From positions 1 through 18,922 of the forward strand of contig CAYVXD010000074.1 of the NCBI GenBank assembly GCA_964454265.1: a stretch of 18,922 nucleotides of DNA, in the 5' to 3' direction. The DNA is from JAUWMI01 sp964454265. GTDB lineage: Bacteria > Sumerlaeota > Sumerlaeia > MWCT01 > JAUWMI01. The notes below the pieces were generated by a model. That model saw nothing but the letters and a program-made list of their open reading frames with translations, was not told the DNA's origin and made no database searches. Made by a program: the position numbers and the translations under genes. Of the stretch, positions 1 to 8,401 are shown in pieces (position 1 is the stretch's first letter; every line of letters starts with the position of its first letter).

Positions 1-1
1 C

Positions 2-1120
2 GATATGAGTCTGATTAACACTCCCCCGCCGGATCGCCATCCCATTAAGACGCAAATTATTCATTTTGACGAACAGCAGATCGAGGAAGCAGTACTGCGC
101 GTGCTCAACCGCAATGGGCAGGTATTTTTCGTCCACAATCGGGTCCAGACTATTGATCAAGTGGCTCGACGGCTCCAGGATATACTGCCACAGGCCAGTA
201 TTGCTATTGCTCACGGCCAGATGGAGGAACGCCGCCTCGAGCAGGTAATGCTCGATTTCGTCGCCGGGCACTATGATATCCTCGTATCCACTACTATCAT
301 CGAGAATGGTCTCGATATCCCGAACGTCAACACGATCATCATTAACAGGGCTGATGCCTTTGGCCTGGCGCAGCTCTACCAGTTGCGCGGTCGCGTTGGT
401 CGGGATACCAAGCGCGCCTATGCCTATCTCATTGTACCGCAGGGCCAGGCGATTACCGAGGCTGCGGTCGAACGGCTTGCCGCGATTGAGGAATTTACGG
501 AACTCGGCGTGGGGTTCAATGTTGCGATGCGCGACTTGGAAATCCGCGGCACGGGAAACATCCTTGGCCGCGAACAGCACGGCTGCATCGTCTCCATTGG
601 GTTTGATCTCTACTGTCAGCTTCTTGAGAAAACGGTGAAGCGGCTGAAGGGAGAACCGGTTGAAGAAGAACAAATTGCGGAAATTACGTGGAACATTGAC
701 TGCTATATTCCCCGAAGCTACATTCCAACTGAGGAACAACGCGTGACGTTTTACAAGAAGCTCGCCCACGCTGCGAGCCTTCAGGATCTCGATGAGATCA
801 AGGACGAACTTATTGACCGCTACGGCGCACTTCCTGTACCCGTGGGAAATATTCTAGAGATCAGCACGCTGCGCATTCTCGCTACGCTCCAGCACATCCA
901 TAAGGTAAGTGCAACGTCTGAGGGAATTCGATTGCGAACGTCTCACAAGCCGGACGAGTTGCTCGCACGTTTACAAGATCTTCGCCATCAAGTACCGGAA
1001 CTGAACGAGCTCAGAAGCGAATCAGACGATACGATTACATGTATCCTCACTGTGAGTGATGAGAAATTAAGGCTCAATGCCGCCGTGGGCCTGCTTCGGG
1101 CGCTTACTGCGCAGGGGTAA
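2..1120 (+). CDS. mfd: Transcription-repair coupling factor Mfd, C-terminal part (5' truncated by window edge)
   Basis: Mfd is the ATP-driven translocase that removes RNA polymerase stalled at DNA lesions and recruits UvrA. Only the last ~373 codons are present; the frame is open to base 2 (GAT before the ATG at 5), so that ATG is internal. The visible part begins at the conserved MSLINTPPPDR segment linking the two RecA-like lobes. It continues through the second helicase lobe, with STTIIENGLDIPNVNTIIIN (about residues 95-114 from the ATG) and then the arginine-finger motif QLYQLRGRVGR. The RecG/Mfd-type stretch MRDLEIRGTGNILGREQHG follows, then the C-terminal autoinhibitory TRCF domain (about residue 225 to the end). 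The gene ends with TAA. The next gene starts 95 bases downstream on the same strand, so cotranscription is possible. The family assignment is secure from the motifs; full-length Mfd is usually about 1,100-1,200 residues. Confidence 0.97.
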   Translation, partial: DMSLINTPPPDRHPIKTQIIHFDEQQIEEAVLRVLNRNGQVFFVHNRVQTIDQVARRLQDILPQASIAIAHGQMEERRLEQVMLDFVAGHYDILVSTTIIENGLDIPNVNTIIINRADAFGLAQLYQLRGRVGRDTKRAYAYLIVPQGQAITEAAVERLAAIEEFTELGVGFNVAMRDLEIRGTGNILGREQHGCIVSIGFDLYCQLLEKTVKRLKGEPVEEEQIAEITWNIDCYIPRSYIPTEEQRVTFYKKLAHAASLQDLDEIKDELIDRYGALPVPVGNILEISTLRILATLQHIHKVSATSEGIRLRTSHKPDELLARLQDLRHQVPELNELRSESDDTITCILTVSDEKLRLNAAVGLLRALTAQG

Positions 1121-1215
1121 AAAACCCTTGCAATTTCCTTTCTTCGCCTATAGACAACAGGGTGTGTTTTAATGTAAGTAGGGCTTTGTGATCATTAGCG
1201 GTCGGTAGGTGACAC

Positions 1216-1587
1216 ATGCTCAGGGAAAGTAGAGTGAAAAGAATAGGACGATTCGGCAGTGGGATATGTGCAGTGTTGCTTGTTCTTCTTCTCAGCACAG
1301 CGTGCATCCGCAGTCGTGTAGTCATTACCTCTGAACCTCCCGGCGCCGATGTTACCTTCAAAAAAGTACCTCGCGGTCGCACCCCCGTGACAATTCCGAT
1401 TATTTGGTACTGGTACTACGATATCAATATAGAAAAGCCCGGGTATGAGCCTCTCGTGACTACGGAGCGCTTTCATGCGCCAGTCTGGTTCTTCATGCCA
1501 TTGGATCTTATCATGGAAGCTATTCCCATTCCCATTTATGATACGAAGAAGCGACATTATACCCTTGCCCCGAGCGAAGAGTTCTAG
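1216..1587 (+). CDS. Small PEGA-domain lipoprotein
   Basis: A 123-residue predicted lipoprotein. A basic N-terminus (residues 1-12) and a hydrophobic stretch (GICAVLLVLLLSTAC, about 16-30) end in a lipobox, S-T-A-C, with Cys30 as the expected lipidated residue. The mature part opens with a PEGA-type beta fold: VVITSEPPGADVTF, then GRTPVTI, then INIEKPGYEP. PEGA domains are surface or periplasmic beta domains often linked to the cell envelope; the exact role here is unknown. The C-terminal third is rich in Pro, Ile and aromatic residues (PVWFFMPLDLIMEAIPIPIY) and may contact membrane. An ATG at 1216 follows AGGTG by four bases. A GTG at 1234, after AGGGAAAG, would give a shorter and more typical signal peptide. 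The HRDC gene follows after 15 bases, so the two are probably cotranscribed. Confidence 0.85.
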   Translation: MLRESRVKRIGRFGSGICAVLLVLLLSTACIRSRVVITSEPPGADVTFKKVPRGRTPVTIPIIWYWYYDINIEKPGYEPLVTTERFHAPVWFFMPLDLIMEAIPIPIYDTKKRHYTLAPSEEF

Positions 1588-1602
1588 GAGTACCTCCGCG
1601 AC

Positions 1603-2058
1603 ATGGCCCACGTAAGAGTGTTCAAAATTCGATTGAATGAACAGTACCGGGAGGAAGACGAATCATTCTTAAACGATTTTCTGGAATCGGTGAAGGTCGA
1701 GAACATTGCGCCAACTCTGATTAGCTCGCCGCAAGACATGCACTGGAGCGTTTTTGTTGTCTACAGCGAACTTGAAGAAGACCAATTTCCCCTGGCAGAG
1801 AAGATGCTCTATGATAGCGGCGAAGCATTGACGCCAGAGGAAGAACATTTGCTCTTCCGCCTGAAACAGTGGCGCGAAGGTGTGGCCCAGCGCGAAAATA
1901 TCCCCTCCTATATGATCTTTCATATCTCGCACTTGAAAACTATTGTCAAAATGAAGCCGCAGTCGCTCGAAGAATTTGCAAAGGTGAAGGGCTTATCCAG
2001 GCGGAAGATCAATAAGTACGCAAAAGATATCTTAAGGATGTGTAAAGAGACACAGTGA
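1603..2058 (+). CDS. Small HRDC-domain protein
   Basis: A 151-residue protein with two parts. The C-terminal ~70 residues (about 83-148) form a recognisable HRDC domain: LFRLKQWREGVAQRENIPSY, then the helical segment LKTIVKMKPQSLEEFAKVKG and a final helix KINKYAKDILRMC. HRDC is the nucleic-acid-binding helical domain found at the ends of RecQ helicases and RNase D. Here it stands alone without a helicase or nuclease. The N-terminal ~65 residues (FKIRLNEQ..FLNDFLESVKV..WSVFVVYSE) look like a small alpha/beta domain. From memory, small HRDC proteins of this general plan occur both as free-standing genes and beside diversity-generating retroelements; no reverse transcriptase is in this window. 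The start ATG at 1603 has AGGAG about 12 bases upstream, longer than usual. Function unknown; nucleic-acid binding is inferred. Confidence 0.85.
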   Translation: MAHVRVFKIRLNEQYREEDESFLNDFLESVKVENIAPTLISSPQDMHWSVFVVYSELEEDQFPLAEKMLYDSGEALTPEEEHLLFRLKQWREGVAQRENIPSYMIFHISHLKTIVKMKPQSLEEFAKVKGLSRRKINKYAKDILRMCKETQ

Positions 2059-2150
2059 GCTGCGTGGCGTAAACACAGTTCAGGGACGCTGTTGAGAAAA
2101 GGCTGCGCCATGCGCGAAGAAGTCAGTCCGTAAGCAGAAAGGAGAAAAGC

Positions 2151-4010
2151 ATGCGAAGCCACGTGCAATCCCTAAGTTTTGCCTTGAGCCTTGTGATAGC
2201 ACTTCTTCTTGCTTTGCCAGCCAGTGCTCAGGAAACCTCTACTTCTACCGGCCCATCTATCAATCTGATTATTCCCCGTTCGGATTATGTAAAGACTTCC
2301 TATGATCGGTATCGCCTGGGCGGGCATACGGAGCCAGGCAACACTCTGACTGTGAATGACGAGGAGTTTAAGGTCTATCCAACCGGTGCTTTTGCCGGAC
2401 TCTTGCATCTTAAGCCGGGCGTCAATACCATTACGCTTATTGCAACGTCTCCCGAAAACAAATCGGTTGTAAGAACAATCCAGATCGAACGTACCCCGCC
2501 GCTAACCACCACTTCTGTTGATCTTTTAACGATTGAAGACGCCATGATGCTGCCGAAGATGGACGTAGAGCTGAATGTCGGAGACGTCCTGGAAGTCCGC
2601 ATGAAGGGGACACCCGGCCTGGAGGCTTCTTTCAGCCTTGGTCGTGTGGCGAAACACGTTCCGATGACCGAGGTCCCGTTTTCTGAAACTAAGGGGCTGC
2701 GGGGCATCTACACAGGGATCTACAAAGTCAAGGCGACTGACCGCCTGAAGACGACTCCGGTCAAGTTCCACTTGAAGAAATCCTGGCGGAAGAAAGTAAG
2801 CAAGGAAAGCCGGGCTATGGTGACAATTGATCCGGAGGCATGGCCACAGGTGGGCGAAGTGATCGAAGACCGCGCGTTCTTGAGCGTTGGGCTAGGACAG
2901 GCTCGGCTGGGCAGTGCCCAGCTCGGGTATATACCAATTGGCACACGGCTGGAGCTAACCGGACGCCGTGGTGGCGAGGAGGATGATTCTGGGGTGTATC
3001 GCGTGCAACTATCTCCGAGTAAGGAGGCCTGGATTCCAGCATCATTCATTAATGTGTTGTCCCGAGGCACACACCTGCCACGCAGCCTGGTGAATGCTGC
3101 TACGGTCGCCGGAGATGAAAAGTACGACATTGTAACCATGGGGCTCTCCGAACGGCTTCCTTACTATGCTGAGGCAAGCATGAATCCCAGCGCTCTCGTG
3201 GTGGAGCTTTACGGCGCCACGTCGAACATCACCTGGATTACCAACAAGCCAGAAACCAAAGAGATCAAGGAGCTCACCTGGCAGCAGGTGGAGAAGGACT
3301 TGCTGCGATTTACTATTGCCCTGAAGCACCAACCTATCTGGGGCTATGATGTGGGCTACCAAGAAGATTCGAAGACCCTCTACATTAAAATCCGTCGCGC
3401 GCCTCAGCTGGCTGAGCCGCCAGACTCGCCTCTCAAGGGTCTGACTATAGCGGTTGACGCGGGCCACGGTGGAAGCAATCTTGGCGCGGTCGGCGCAACG
3501 GGATTAAAGGAAAAAGATGTGAATCGTGCCACCTCGGATTTGCTTATGCAACTTCTTAAAGATGCGGGGGCCAGCGTATTGAATCTTCGGCCTGATGATG
3601 AAGCAACGACATTGTCATTCCGGATTGACCATGCCCTGGAAGCCGATGCGGACCTCCTCATCAGTATTCATGCAAATTCGATAGGTGCTCTTGCCGATCC
3701 AATTAAGATTAAGGGGGTAATGAATCTGTATAAGTTTCCGCCGAACCGTGAGATAACCGAGTGCGTCCAGAAGCGTATGCTGGACATCGGACTTACTGAT
3801 CGCTGGGTGATCGGCAGCTTTAACTCCTCAACGGTTAAGATCACGCAGACGACGTCGTTTCTGGTGGAGCAGGCCTTTATGTCGAACCCGGAAGATGAGG
3901 CACTGCTCATGGATCAGGAATTTCGCAAAAAAATTGCCCGTGCGATTTTCGACGCGCTGGAAGATTACTATAGCGCGGTACGCGAACGCTACCAGAAGAA
4001 TAGCGACTAA
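2151..4010 (+). CDS. Secreted N-acetylmuramoyl-L-alanine amidase (Amidase_3) with SH3-like and AMIN-like regions
   Basis: A 619-residue murein hydrolase predicted to cleave the amide bond between MurNAc and L-alanine in the periplasm. A signal peptide spans residues 1-26 (PASA then Q27). Next comes a beta-rich N-terminal region (about 35-120) resembling envelope Ig-like modules. A bacterial SH3-like module lies at about 237-303 (VIEDRAFLSVGLG to EAWIPASFINVLS), and an AMIN-like beta segment at about 320-415. The catalytic Amidase_3 domain occupies about 430-612. Zinc ligands are visible as H439 (VDAGHGG), E454 (TGLKEKDVN) and H507 (ISIHAN), and the catalytic Glu as E573 (LVEQAFMSNPEDE). The ATG at 2151 follows AAAGGAG with good spacing. 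It lies 92 bases after the HRDC gene on the same strand. It is longer than a minimal AmiC-type amidase because of the extra N-terminal modules. The enzyme family is secure; cell separation versus recycling is not determinable. Confidence 0.95.
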   Translation: MRSHVQSLSFALSLVIALLLALPASAQETSTSTGPSINLIIPRSDYVKTSYDRYRLGGHTEPGNTLTVNDEEFKVYPTGAFAGLLHLKPGVNTITLIATSPENKSVVRTIQIERTPPLTTTSVDLLTIEDAMMLPKMDVELNVGDVLEVRMKGTPGLEASFSLGRVAKHVPMTEVPFSETKGLRGIYTGIYKVKATDRLKTTPVKFHLKKSWRKKVSKESRAMVTIDPEAWPQVGEVIEDRAFLSVGLGQARLGSAQLGYIPIGTRLELTGRRGGEEDDSGVYRVQLSPSKEAWIPASFINVLSRGTHLPRSLVNAATVAGDEKYDIVTMGLSERLPYYAEASMNPSALVVELYGATSNITWITNKPETKEIKELTWQQVEKDLLRFTIALKHQPIWGYDVGYQEDSKTLYIKIRRAPQLAEPPDSPLKGLTIAVDAGHGGSNLGAVGATGLKEKDVNRATSDLLMQLLKDAGASVLNLRPDDEATTLSFRIDHALEADADLLISIHANSIGALADPIKIKGVMNLYKFPPNREITECVQKRMLDIGLTDRWVIGSFNSSTVKITQTTSFLVEQAFMSNPEDEALLMDQEFRKKIARAIFDALEDYYSAVRERYQKNSD

Positions 4011-4434
4011 TCGGTTACATTTACAATATTCGAAAAAGGCTGAAAAACTGCAAAGATCTTGTCTTTTCCGGCTAAGATCGGCCGGAAGGCCCCTGGCTTT
4101 AATGCACTTTTAAATAGCGATAGCAAAAACACAACTCCCTGCCTGATTGATATGCTACCAATTCATTAAGGGTGCTGAAAAATAGGAACTTGTCCGATAG
4201 GGAGCCTTTTCTGTTTTTTTCCCGCGTAACGGAGGGCTGTCTTGTGTCCTTTGCGTTTTAACTATTTTTTTCTAACAGTGATTTTTTTCTCTGCGTCCTT
4301 CTCTCTGCAGCATAATGCCCTGTATGATTATGAAAGATCACGGCAAAGAATGCGATTATGATTTTTGTTTGATCGGTCAACCATTTTAAATAGTACTTAT
4401 CCCTAAGACCAAAGCAACATGGCAAATATATGAG
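4011..4434 (+). other. 424-bp AT-rich intergenic region
   Basis: The spacer between the amidase gene and the membrane-protein gene has no credible ORF on either strand. It contains one clear hairpin (4066-4087, listed separately) and several T-runs (around 4214-4220, 4264-4270 and 4283-4289) that follow no strong stem. It is visibly more AT-rich than the flanking left arm. No riboswitch consensus was recognised. The promoter for the downstream gene is presumably here, but no clear -35/-10 pair can be singled out. Confidence 0.6.
4066..4087 (+). repeat. Hairpin downstream of the amidase gene
   Basis: TTCCGGC (4066-4072) and GCCGGAA (4081-4087) form a perfect 7-bp stem with an 8-base loop, 56 bases after the amidase stop codon. 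No T-run follows directly, so it is not a standard intrinsic terminator. It could stabilise the 3' end of the transcript or act with a factor. Confidence 0.4.
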
Positions 4435-6501
4435 ATGAAGAACCGCCTCGGGTATATATTTTTCGCCTTCAATTTATTGCTACTTGTTGTTATTCTTTGT
4501 CTTTTCTACCACTACCGAGGTGAGGCGGCTTTTAATAATCTCCTGAGCACCAATCTGGCGGGAATCTGTCTTCTAATTCTGCCTGGCTTACCGTGGGCAT
4601 ACTACTTCCGCGCGAAGATACCTCACCGTCTCTTTTTGCTCCTGCCGATTGCCTTTTTATTCAGCCTAATGCTTTACCTTCCGTTTTCATTCGCAGGGTT
4701 CTATTTTTATCTGCCGACCCAGGTAGTGCTTTTGAGTATGATGTTTGCAGGAGTGCTTTCGACGGTTGTCGGGGTTGGGCTGATTCTTAAGCGTTCCCGG
4801 GGAGAAGGTACGCTTACTGTTTCCTCCATTCTATCCCTGAATCGGAAGGATATTTTTTCCTTTCACGTTCTTACAGGTTTCTTGCTGGTCATTATGAGCT
4901 TTACAGCTTTTTCGGGAGTTTTCTTGGATAGAGGAGATGGCTGGCTGCATATGTCGATTGTGAAAAAGCTACTGGACAGAAATGTAATGGTTGCTGCCAG
5001 CCCTTATTTCGACACTTTCCAACCTGACTCAAATTACGGTTACTGCGTATGGCATGTTTCTCTTGCTGCGCTGGCAAACTTTAGCGGGAAAGAACCGGCG
5101 GAAGTCTGGTTTTCGATCATGCCACTTTTGTTTTTCTTAAGCGGATATTCGCTTTTCGGTTTTGGTCTTTACCTGTTCCGAAGAGGTACCCTGGCAGCGA
5201 TTTATCTCCTGGCTCATTTGTGGGCGCTCACACATTTCGCGGGTGACCTAGTAGGGCTTAGAATATTTCAATATCCTTACCTGACTTCGCCGCTTATTAT
5301 CATGCCAGTGGCATGGGTATTATGCTTCGAATTTTTCCGACGCGGCGGCCGATTTTTCGGGATTCTCTCCATCGTTGCGTGCCTGGTTCTGGTTTCTGTT
5401 CATAAGCTTTCCTTTATGGGGTTTTTTCTATTTCTGGGCTTGGTTTGTTTAATTGCAGCGCTCTTTGGAGCTGAAAAGATGCGTACCCGGCTTCGGCCTA
5501 TCATCCTCATTGCCGCACTTTGCGTCGGACTGTTGGGCTTTATGCTGCTGGTTTCTCCTGGGCCAATTACAAATCCCTTTCACAAGACATTTGCTGCAAA
5601 CGAAGTGTTAAAAGTTGGTGAGTGGGGACTTATTGCCAGGCCGGAGGTTTTCCTCTACCGGACAGGTTGGGTAGTCTACCACACTCGTGTCACGTGGATT
5701 CCATTTTTTGCACTGGCGGCAGTTCCACTTCTGATCTGGCGAGGCTGGCGAAGGAGAAAGAGCGGGCTTGCCATCCGGCCTATTTATCTATACTGCACGG
5801 CGGGGATGCTTCTGATTCCAATGGTAATGGCAAACCCAGTAGTGGGAAAATTATATGCCAGTAAATTCTCCATGCAGGCGCTCATGCGGCTTTATTCTAA
5901 TATACCCCATTTTGCGACGGTTATTGCGGGTGGACAGATTTTTCTTTTCTTTCTCTTGAGACGTATCAAAATTCGCCGACTCCGGCGCTGGTGTTCAAAA
6001 CTACCCGCAGTCGCTGTTGTGCTCGTACTTATAATGATGGTGGCGCGGAGTTGGTCGGCGTTTCACGGAGGTATCGAGAATCCACAGTTGTTCGAGACCT
6101 GGCGCATAACAGATCCCCTACCGGTTGCTCTAAAAGAACTGGATTTGAGAGTGACCGAGGCGGCTGTAGTTAATACAAATCCTATGATAGCTTACTTTGT
6201 AACAGCGCTTACAAAGCATTACGTAGTACAGGCATTTGCAACGATGACGTCGCCTTCCATGCCCGACTATAACGAGCGCAACTTTGCGCGTGATCGAATA
6301 CTTCAACTTTCAGCACCCTCAAAAGAGAGGGCTGAGTTATTGGACAAATATCACGTAAAATTTCTCTGCCTGGATTTCCGCCTTTTTAAAGGCGTCAGCC
6401 CTGAAGATTTTTGGGAAAAGTTTCATGCAGATGAATATTCAGTCAGACCAATGCTGCGATACGGTCCGGTGTATGTGTTTGCTTTAGCCAAGGAAAAATG
6501 A
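4435..6501 (+). CDS. Large polytopic membrane protein, possible GT-C-type glycosyltransferase
   Basis: A 688-residue integral membrane protein with roughly a dozen hydrophobic segments over residues 1-560 and a soluble C-terminal domain of about 130 residues. A short acidic loop after an early membrane block reads LDRGDGWLH (D165, D168, H172). The C-terminal domain includes ELLDKYHVKFLCLD and ends in RYGPVYVFAL. A membrane core, an acidic first loop and a soluble C-terminal domain with a 'lL.kY.V.fl' segment are typical of GT-C fold lipid-linked-sugar transferases. No family-defining motif was recognised, so this is an inference. The ATG at 4435 lacks a good Shine-Dalgarno sequence. Base composition is more AT-rich than the neighbouring mfd-amidase block, which may mark a transferred gene or simply membrane-protein codon bias. 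It stands alone: 424 bases follow the amidase gene, and it converges on cca with a 44-base gap. Confidence 0.85.
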   Translation: MKNRLGYIFFAFNLLLLVVILCLFYHYRGEAAFNNLLSTNLAGICLLILPGLPWAYYFRAKIPHRLFLLLPIAFLFSLMLYLPFSFAGFYFYLPTQVVLLSMMFAGVLSTVVGVGLILKRSRGEGTLTVSSILSLNRKDIFSFHVLTGFLLVIMSFTAFSGVFLDRGDGWLHMSIVKKLLDRNVMVAASPYFDTFQPDSNYGYCVWHVSLAALANFSGKEPAEVWFSIMPLLFFLSGYSLFGFGLYLFRRGTLAAIYLLAHLWALTHFAGDLVGLRIFQYPYLTSPLIIMPVAWVLCFEFFRRGGRFFGILSIVACLVLVSVHKLSFMGFFLFLGLVCLIAALFGAEKMRTRLRPIILIAALCVGLLGFMLLVSPGPITNPFHKTFAANEVLKVGEWGLIARPEVFLYRTGWVVYHTRVTWIPFFALAAVPLLIWRGWRRRKSGLAIRPIYLYCTAGMLLIPMVMANPVVGKLYASKFSMQALMRLYSNIPHFATVIAGGQIFLFFLLRRIKIRRLRRWCSKLPAVAVVLVLIMMVARSWSAFHGGIENPQLFETWRITDPLPVALKELDLRVTEAAVVNTNPMIAYFVTALTKHYVVQAFATMTSPSMPDYNERNFARDRILQLSAPSKERAELLDKYHVKFLCLDFRLFKGVSPEDFWEKFHADEYSVRPMLRYGPVYVFALAKEK

Positions 6502-6545
6502 GGCGCTTCGGATTTCATAATGGGTGGATACAATGTAGCCATTAC

Positions 6546-7880
6546 CTATAGAGGGTAGTTCCGTTTCACAAATCTCAGAGCTTCCTCCTTTGACTTCAAC
6601 GTCCCCTCTAGCTGGGCCTCTGCCACGGTGTTGAGAATTTCCTTGAACTGCGGGCCAGGTTGGTAGCCCTCGGCAATGAGATCGTCACCCGTAATCAATG
6701 GCGGAGGAATCAATTCCGTTTCTTCTCGCGAAAATTCTTCAAGTTTCTCTCTACAGAAATCATAGTTTTGCAAATCGGCATGGCTGGCCAGGCAATCAAT
6801 ACGGTGCAGCTCGAGATCCTCTTCAATCGTAGGCGAAGCAAGAAACCGCCTTAACTTCGCCTGGCGCATATCGCGGATGTGCAAAAACTTCATATGTCGC
6901 TCGACCAGCTGGACAATTTGACTCCGATCAGCATTCGAAAAGTTCAGACGACGACAGATCGTATCGGCAATTTCCGCACCTACTTTGTCGTGAAAATTGA
7001 ACCGGATGCGGTCTGCTTCTTCATAAGTCGGAAATTTCCCCACGTCGTGCAGCAAAACGCCGAATGCCAGCGTTGGTGACGGATTTTCGAGAAGATTCAT
7101 GCCAAGCACCGTATGGGTTAAAACGTCGCCCTCTGGATGAAAGGATGGTGGTTGGGGAATTCCTTTTAGCTGGGCTACTTCGGGCAGGATTTCTTTAAGC
7201 AGGCCGCTTTGCTCCATGAGCTCGAGGCCCCGGCCTGCCTGTGGACCGCAAAAAATTTTCACGAGCTCCTCGCGAATACGATCCGTACTGATCTGGGTAA
7301 TCAGTGGCGCAGCTTCACACAGCGCAGCCCACGTGGTGGGTTCAATGGTAAATCCGAACCGCGTGGAAAATCGAATTGCACGGAGCATACGCAGCGCATC
7401 CTCGCGAATCCGATCCGCAGGGTTTCCAATGCCGCGAACAATACCGGCTTTCAGATCCTGTTCACCTCTGACAAAGTCAATGAACTTCTTTTCCAATGGA
7501 TCGTAAAAGATAGCGTTAATAGTGAAATCCCGGCGTACGGCGTCCTCGCGTGCCGTGGAGAAGTGTACCTCCCGTGGATGGCGATAATTCAGATACACGC
7601 CATCGCTGCGAAACGTCGCCACCTCCAGCCGCACATCCTCTTGAACAACCAGAATGACGCCGAACCGTACGCCCAAAGGAATCGTTTTGGAAAAGAGTTG
7701 CATCGTCTCTTCGGGTGGGGCATTAGTTGCAATATCTATGTCTTCAGGTGGTAGTCCGAGAAGCATGTTCCGCACACACCCGCCAACCCAATAGGCTTGG
7801 TAACCGTGCTCGCGCAGTCGTACGACAATGTCGTACGCAACTCGCTCTGTCAGACTCTTTCCCTGCGCTGGCTTCTTCAT
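6546..7880 (-). CDS. cca: CCA tRNA nucleotidyltransferase (class II, with HD domain)
   Basis: A 444-residue class II nucleotidyltransferase that adds or repairs the 3'-CCA end of tRNAs. The N-terminal head carries the glycine motif YWVGGCVRN (residues 30-38) and the metal-binding D47-x-D49 in PEDIDIAT. The nucleotide-handling motif RRDFTINA follows, then RIREDALRMLRAIRF in the neck region. An HD-type domain follows (LLHDVGK, with RHMKF further on), as in many bacterial Cca and tRNA NT/poly(A) polymerase-like proteins. The close relative poly(A) polymerase I shares the head. The intact RREDAxR-type neck and HD layout favour Cca, but distinguishing CC-, A- and CCA-adding activity needs phylogeny. 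The ATG at 7880 has no strong Shine-Dalgarno sequence; the predicted start agrees with the usual distance to the GGxVRD motif. Monocistronic: 44 bases from the convergent membrane-protein gene and 521 bases from the next upstream gene. Confidence 0.95.
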   Translation of the reverse strand: MKKPAQGKSLTERVAYDIVVRLREHGYQAYWVGGCVRNMLLGLPPEDIDIATNAPPEETMQLFSKTIPLGVRFGVILVVQEDVRLEVATFRSDGVYLNYRHPREVHFSTAREDAVRRDFTINAIFYDPLEKKFIDFVRGEQDLKAGIVRGIGNPADRIREDALRMLRAIRFSTRFGFTIEPTTWAALCEAAPLITQISTDRIREELVKIFCGPQAGRGLELMEQSGLLKEILPEVAQLKGIPQPPSFHPEGDVLTHTVLGMNLLENPSPTLAFGVLLHDVGKFPTYEEADRIRFNFHDKVGAEIADTICRRLNFSNADRSQIVQLVERHMKFLHIRDMRQAKLRRFLASPTIEEDLELHRIDCLASHADLQNYDFCREKLEEFSREETELIPPPLITGDDLIAEGYQPGPQFKEILNTVAEAQLEGTLKSKEEALRFVKRNYPL

Positions 7881-8081
7881 AATTTGCGACGCTAGACGAC
7901 CAGGTTGGTCTTTCAGACTTTGGTGTGAATTCGTGCTTACTATGAACTGGCTAATGGAGGGCTTGCAAGAACTTTTCTTAAAAACAGGTTTTTCGGAATT
8001 CGTAGTGGGCTGTTTTACAGCAAAATTCTCGGGCTTATAAGGCTTTTTGGAGAATGCTTATAACGTTTGCGTCACGAATAC

Positions 8082-8109
8082 GTAGGGGCGTTTAATTAAA
8101 CGCCCCTAC
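8082..8109. repeat. Perfect 28-nt palindrome
   Basis: The half-site GTAGGGGCGTTTAA is followed immediately by its exact reverse complement, giving a gapless 28-nt perfect palindrome. The outer GTAGGGGCG recurs, inverted, at 8250-8258. The arrangement resembles the GTAGGGGCG-ended dispersed palindromic repeats seen in many environmental genomes (recollection, not searched). It could extrude as a cruciform or form a hairpin in RNA read from either strand. Confidence 0.85.
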
Positions 8110-8224
8110 AATTGATGAATGTGTCCCCAACAAGATGTTATGAAAAGCCCATATCAAAAAGAAATGCCGAATGGCGATTGGCTTGGCCACTATGCCCTTA
8201 TGTGTGAAGAAATTTCTGACAAAA

Positions 8225-8258
8225 GGGCAACCCGCCACGGCGAAGGGATCGCCCCTAC
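8225..8258. repeat. REP-like imperfect hairpin ending in CGCCCCTAC
   Basis: GGGC (8225-8228) can pair with GCCC (8251-8254). Inside it, CCC (8231-8233) can pair with GGG (8245-8247), and CGCC (8233-8236) lies opposite GGCG (8239-8242), giving a nested GC-rich stem. The unit ends in CGCCCCTAC (8250-8258), the same 9-mer that closes the upstream palindrome (8101-8109) and the inverse of GTAGGGGCG at 8082. The two structures therefore form a pair about 140 bases apart, typical of REP doublets or small non-autonomous elements. Confidence 0.55.
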
Positions 8259-8401
8259 TTGTATTCCATTGTTTGAAATTGCATTTCATCGGGATCTCTA
8301 AAAGCACCCACTATGCAGTCCCAAGAACCTGAAAACGAGAGGCGCTGCAATGGCGACGGGGCAAGTCAAAGTCAGATGTTTTCTTATTGCGCGAAGATGC
8401 A

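Larger units (their letters stand above)
7881..8401. other. 521-bp intergenic region carrying palindromic repeats
   Basis: The region lies between the 3' end of the moeB-like gene and the 5' end of cca, both on the minus strand. Bases 7881-8080 should hold the cca promoter, but no convincing -35/-10 pair was found. Bases 8082-8258 hold a palindrome and a REP-like hairpin, listed separately. No obvious intrinsic terminator follows the moeB-like gene. Confidence 0.6.

Noticed and set aside
1603..2058. Diversity-generating retroelement
   Set aside because: No reverse transcriptase and no template/variable repeat pair was seen in the window; the HRDC protein alone is not evidence.
4011..4434. 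Riboswitch or small RNA in the amidase-membrane protein spacer
   Set aside because: Only a 7-bp hairpin and scattered T-runs; no recognised aptamer consensus.
7209..7754. 181-codon + strand open frame opposite cca
   Set aside because: It lies entirely within cca on the opposite strand and shows no domain-like sequence.
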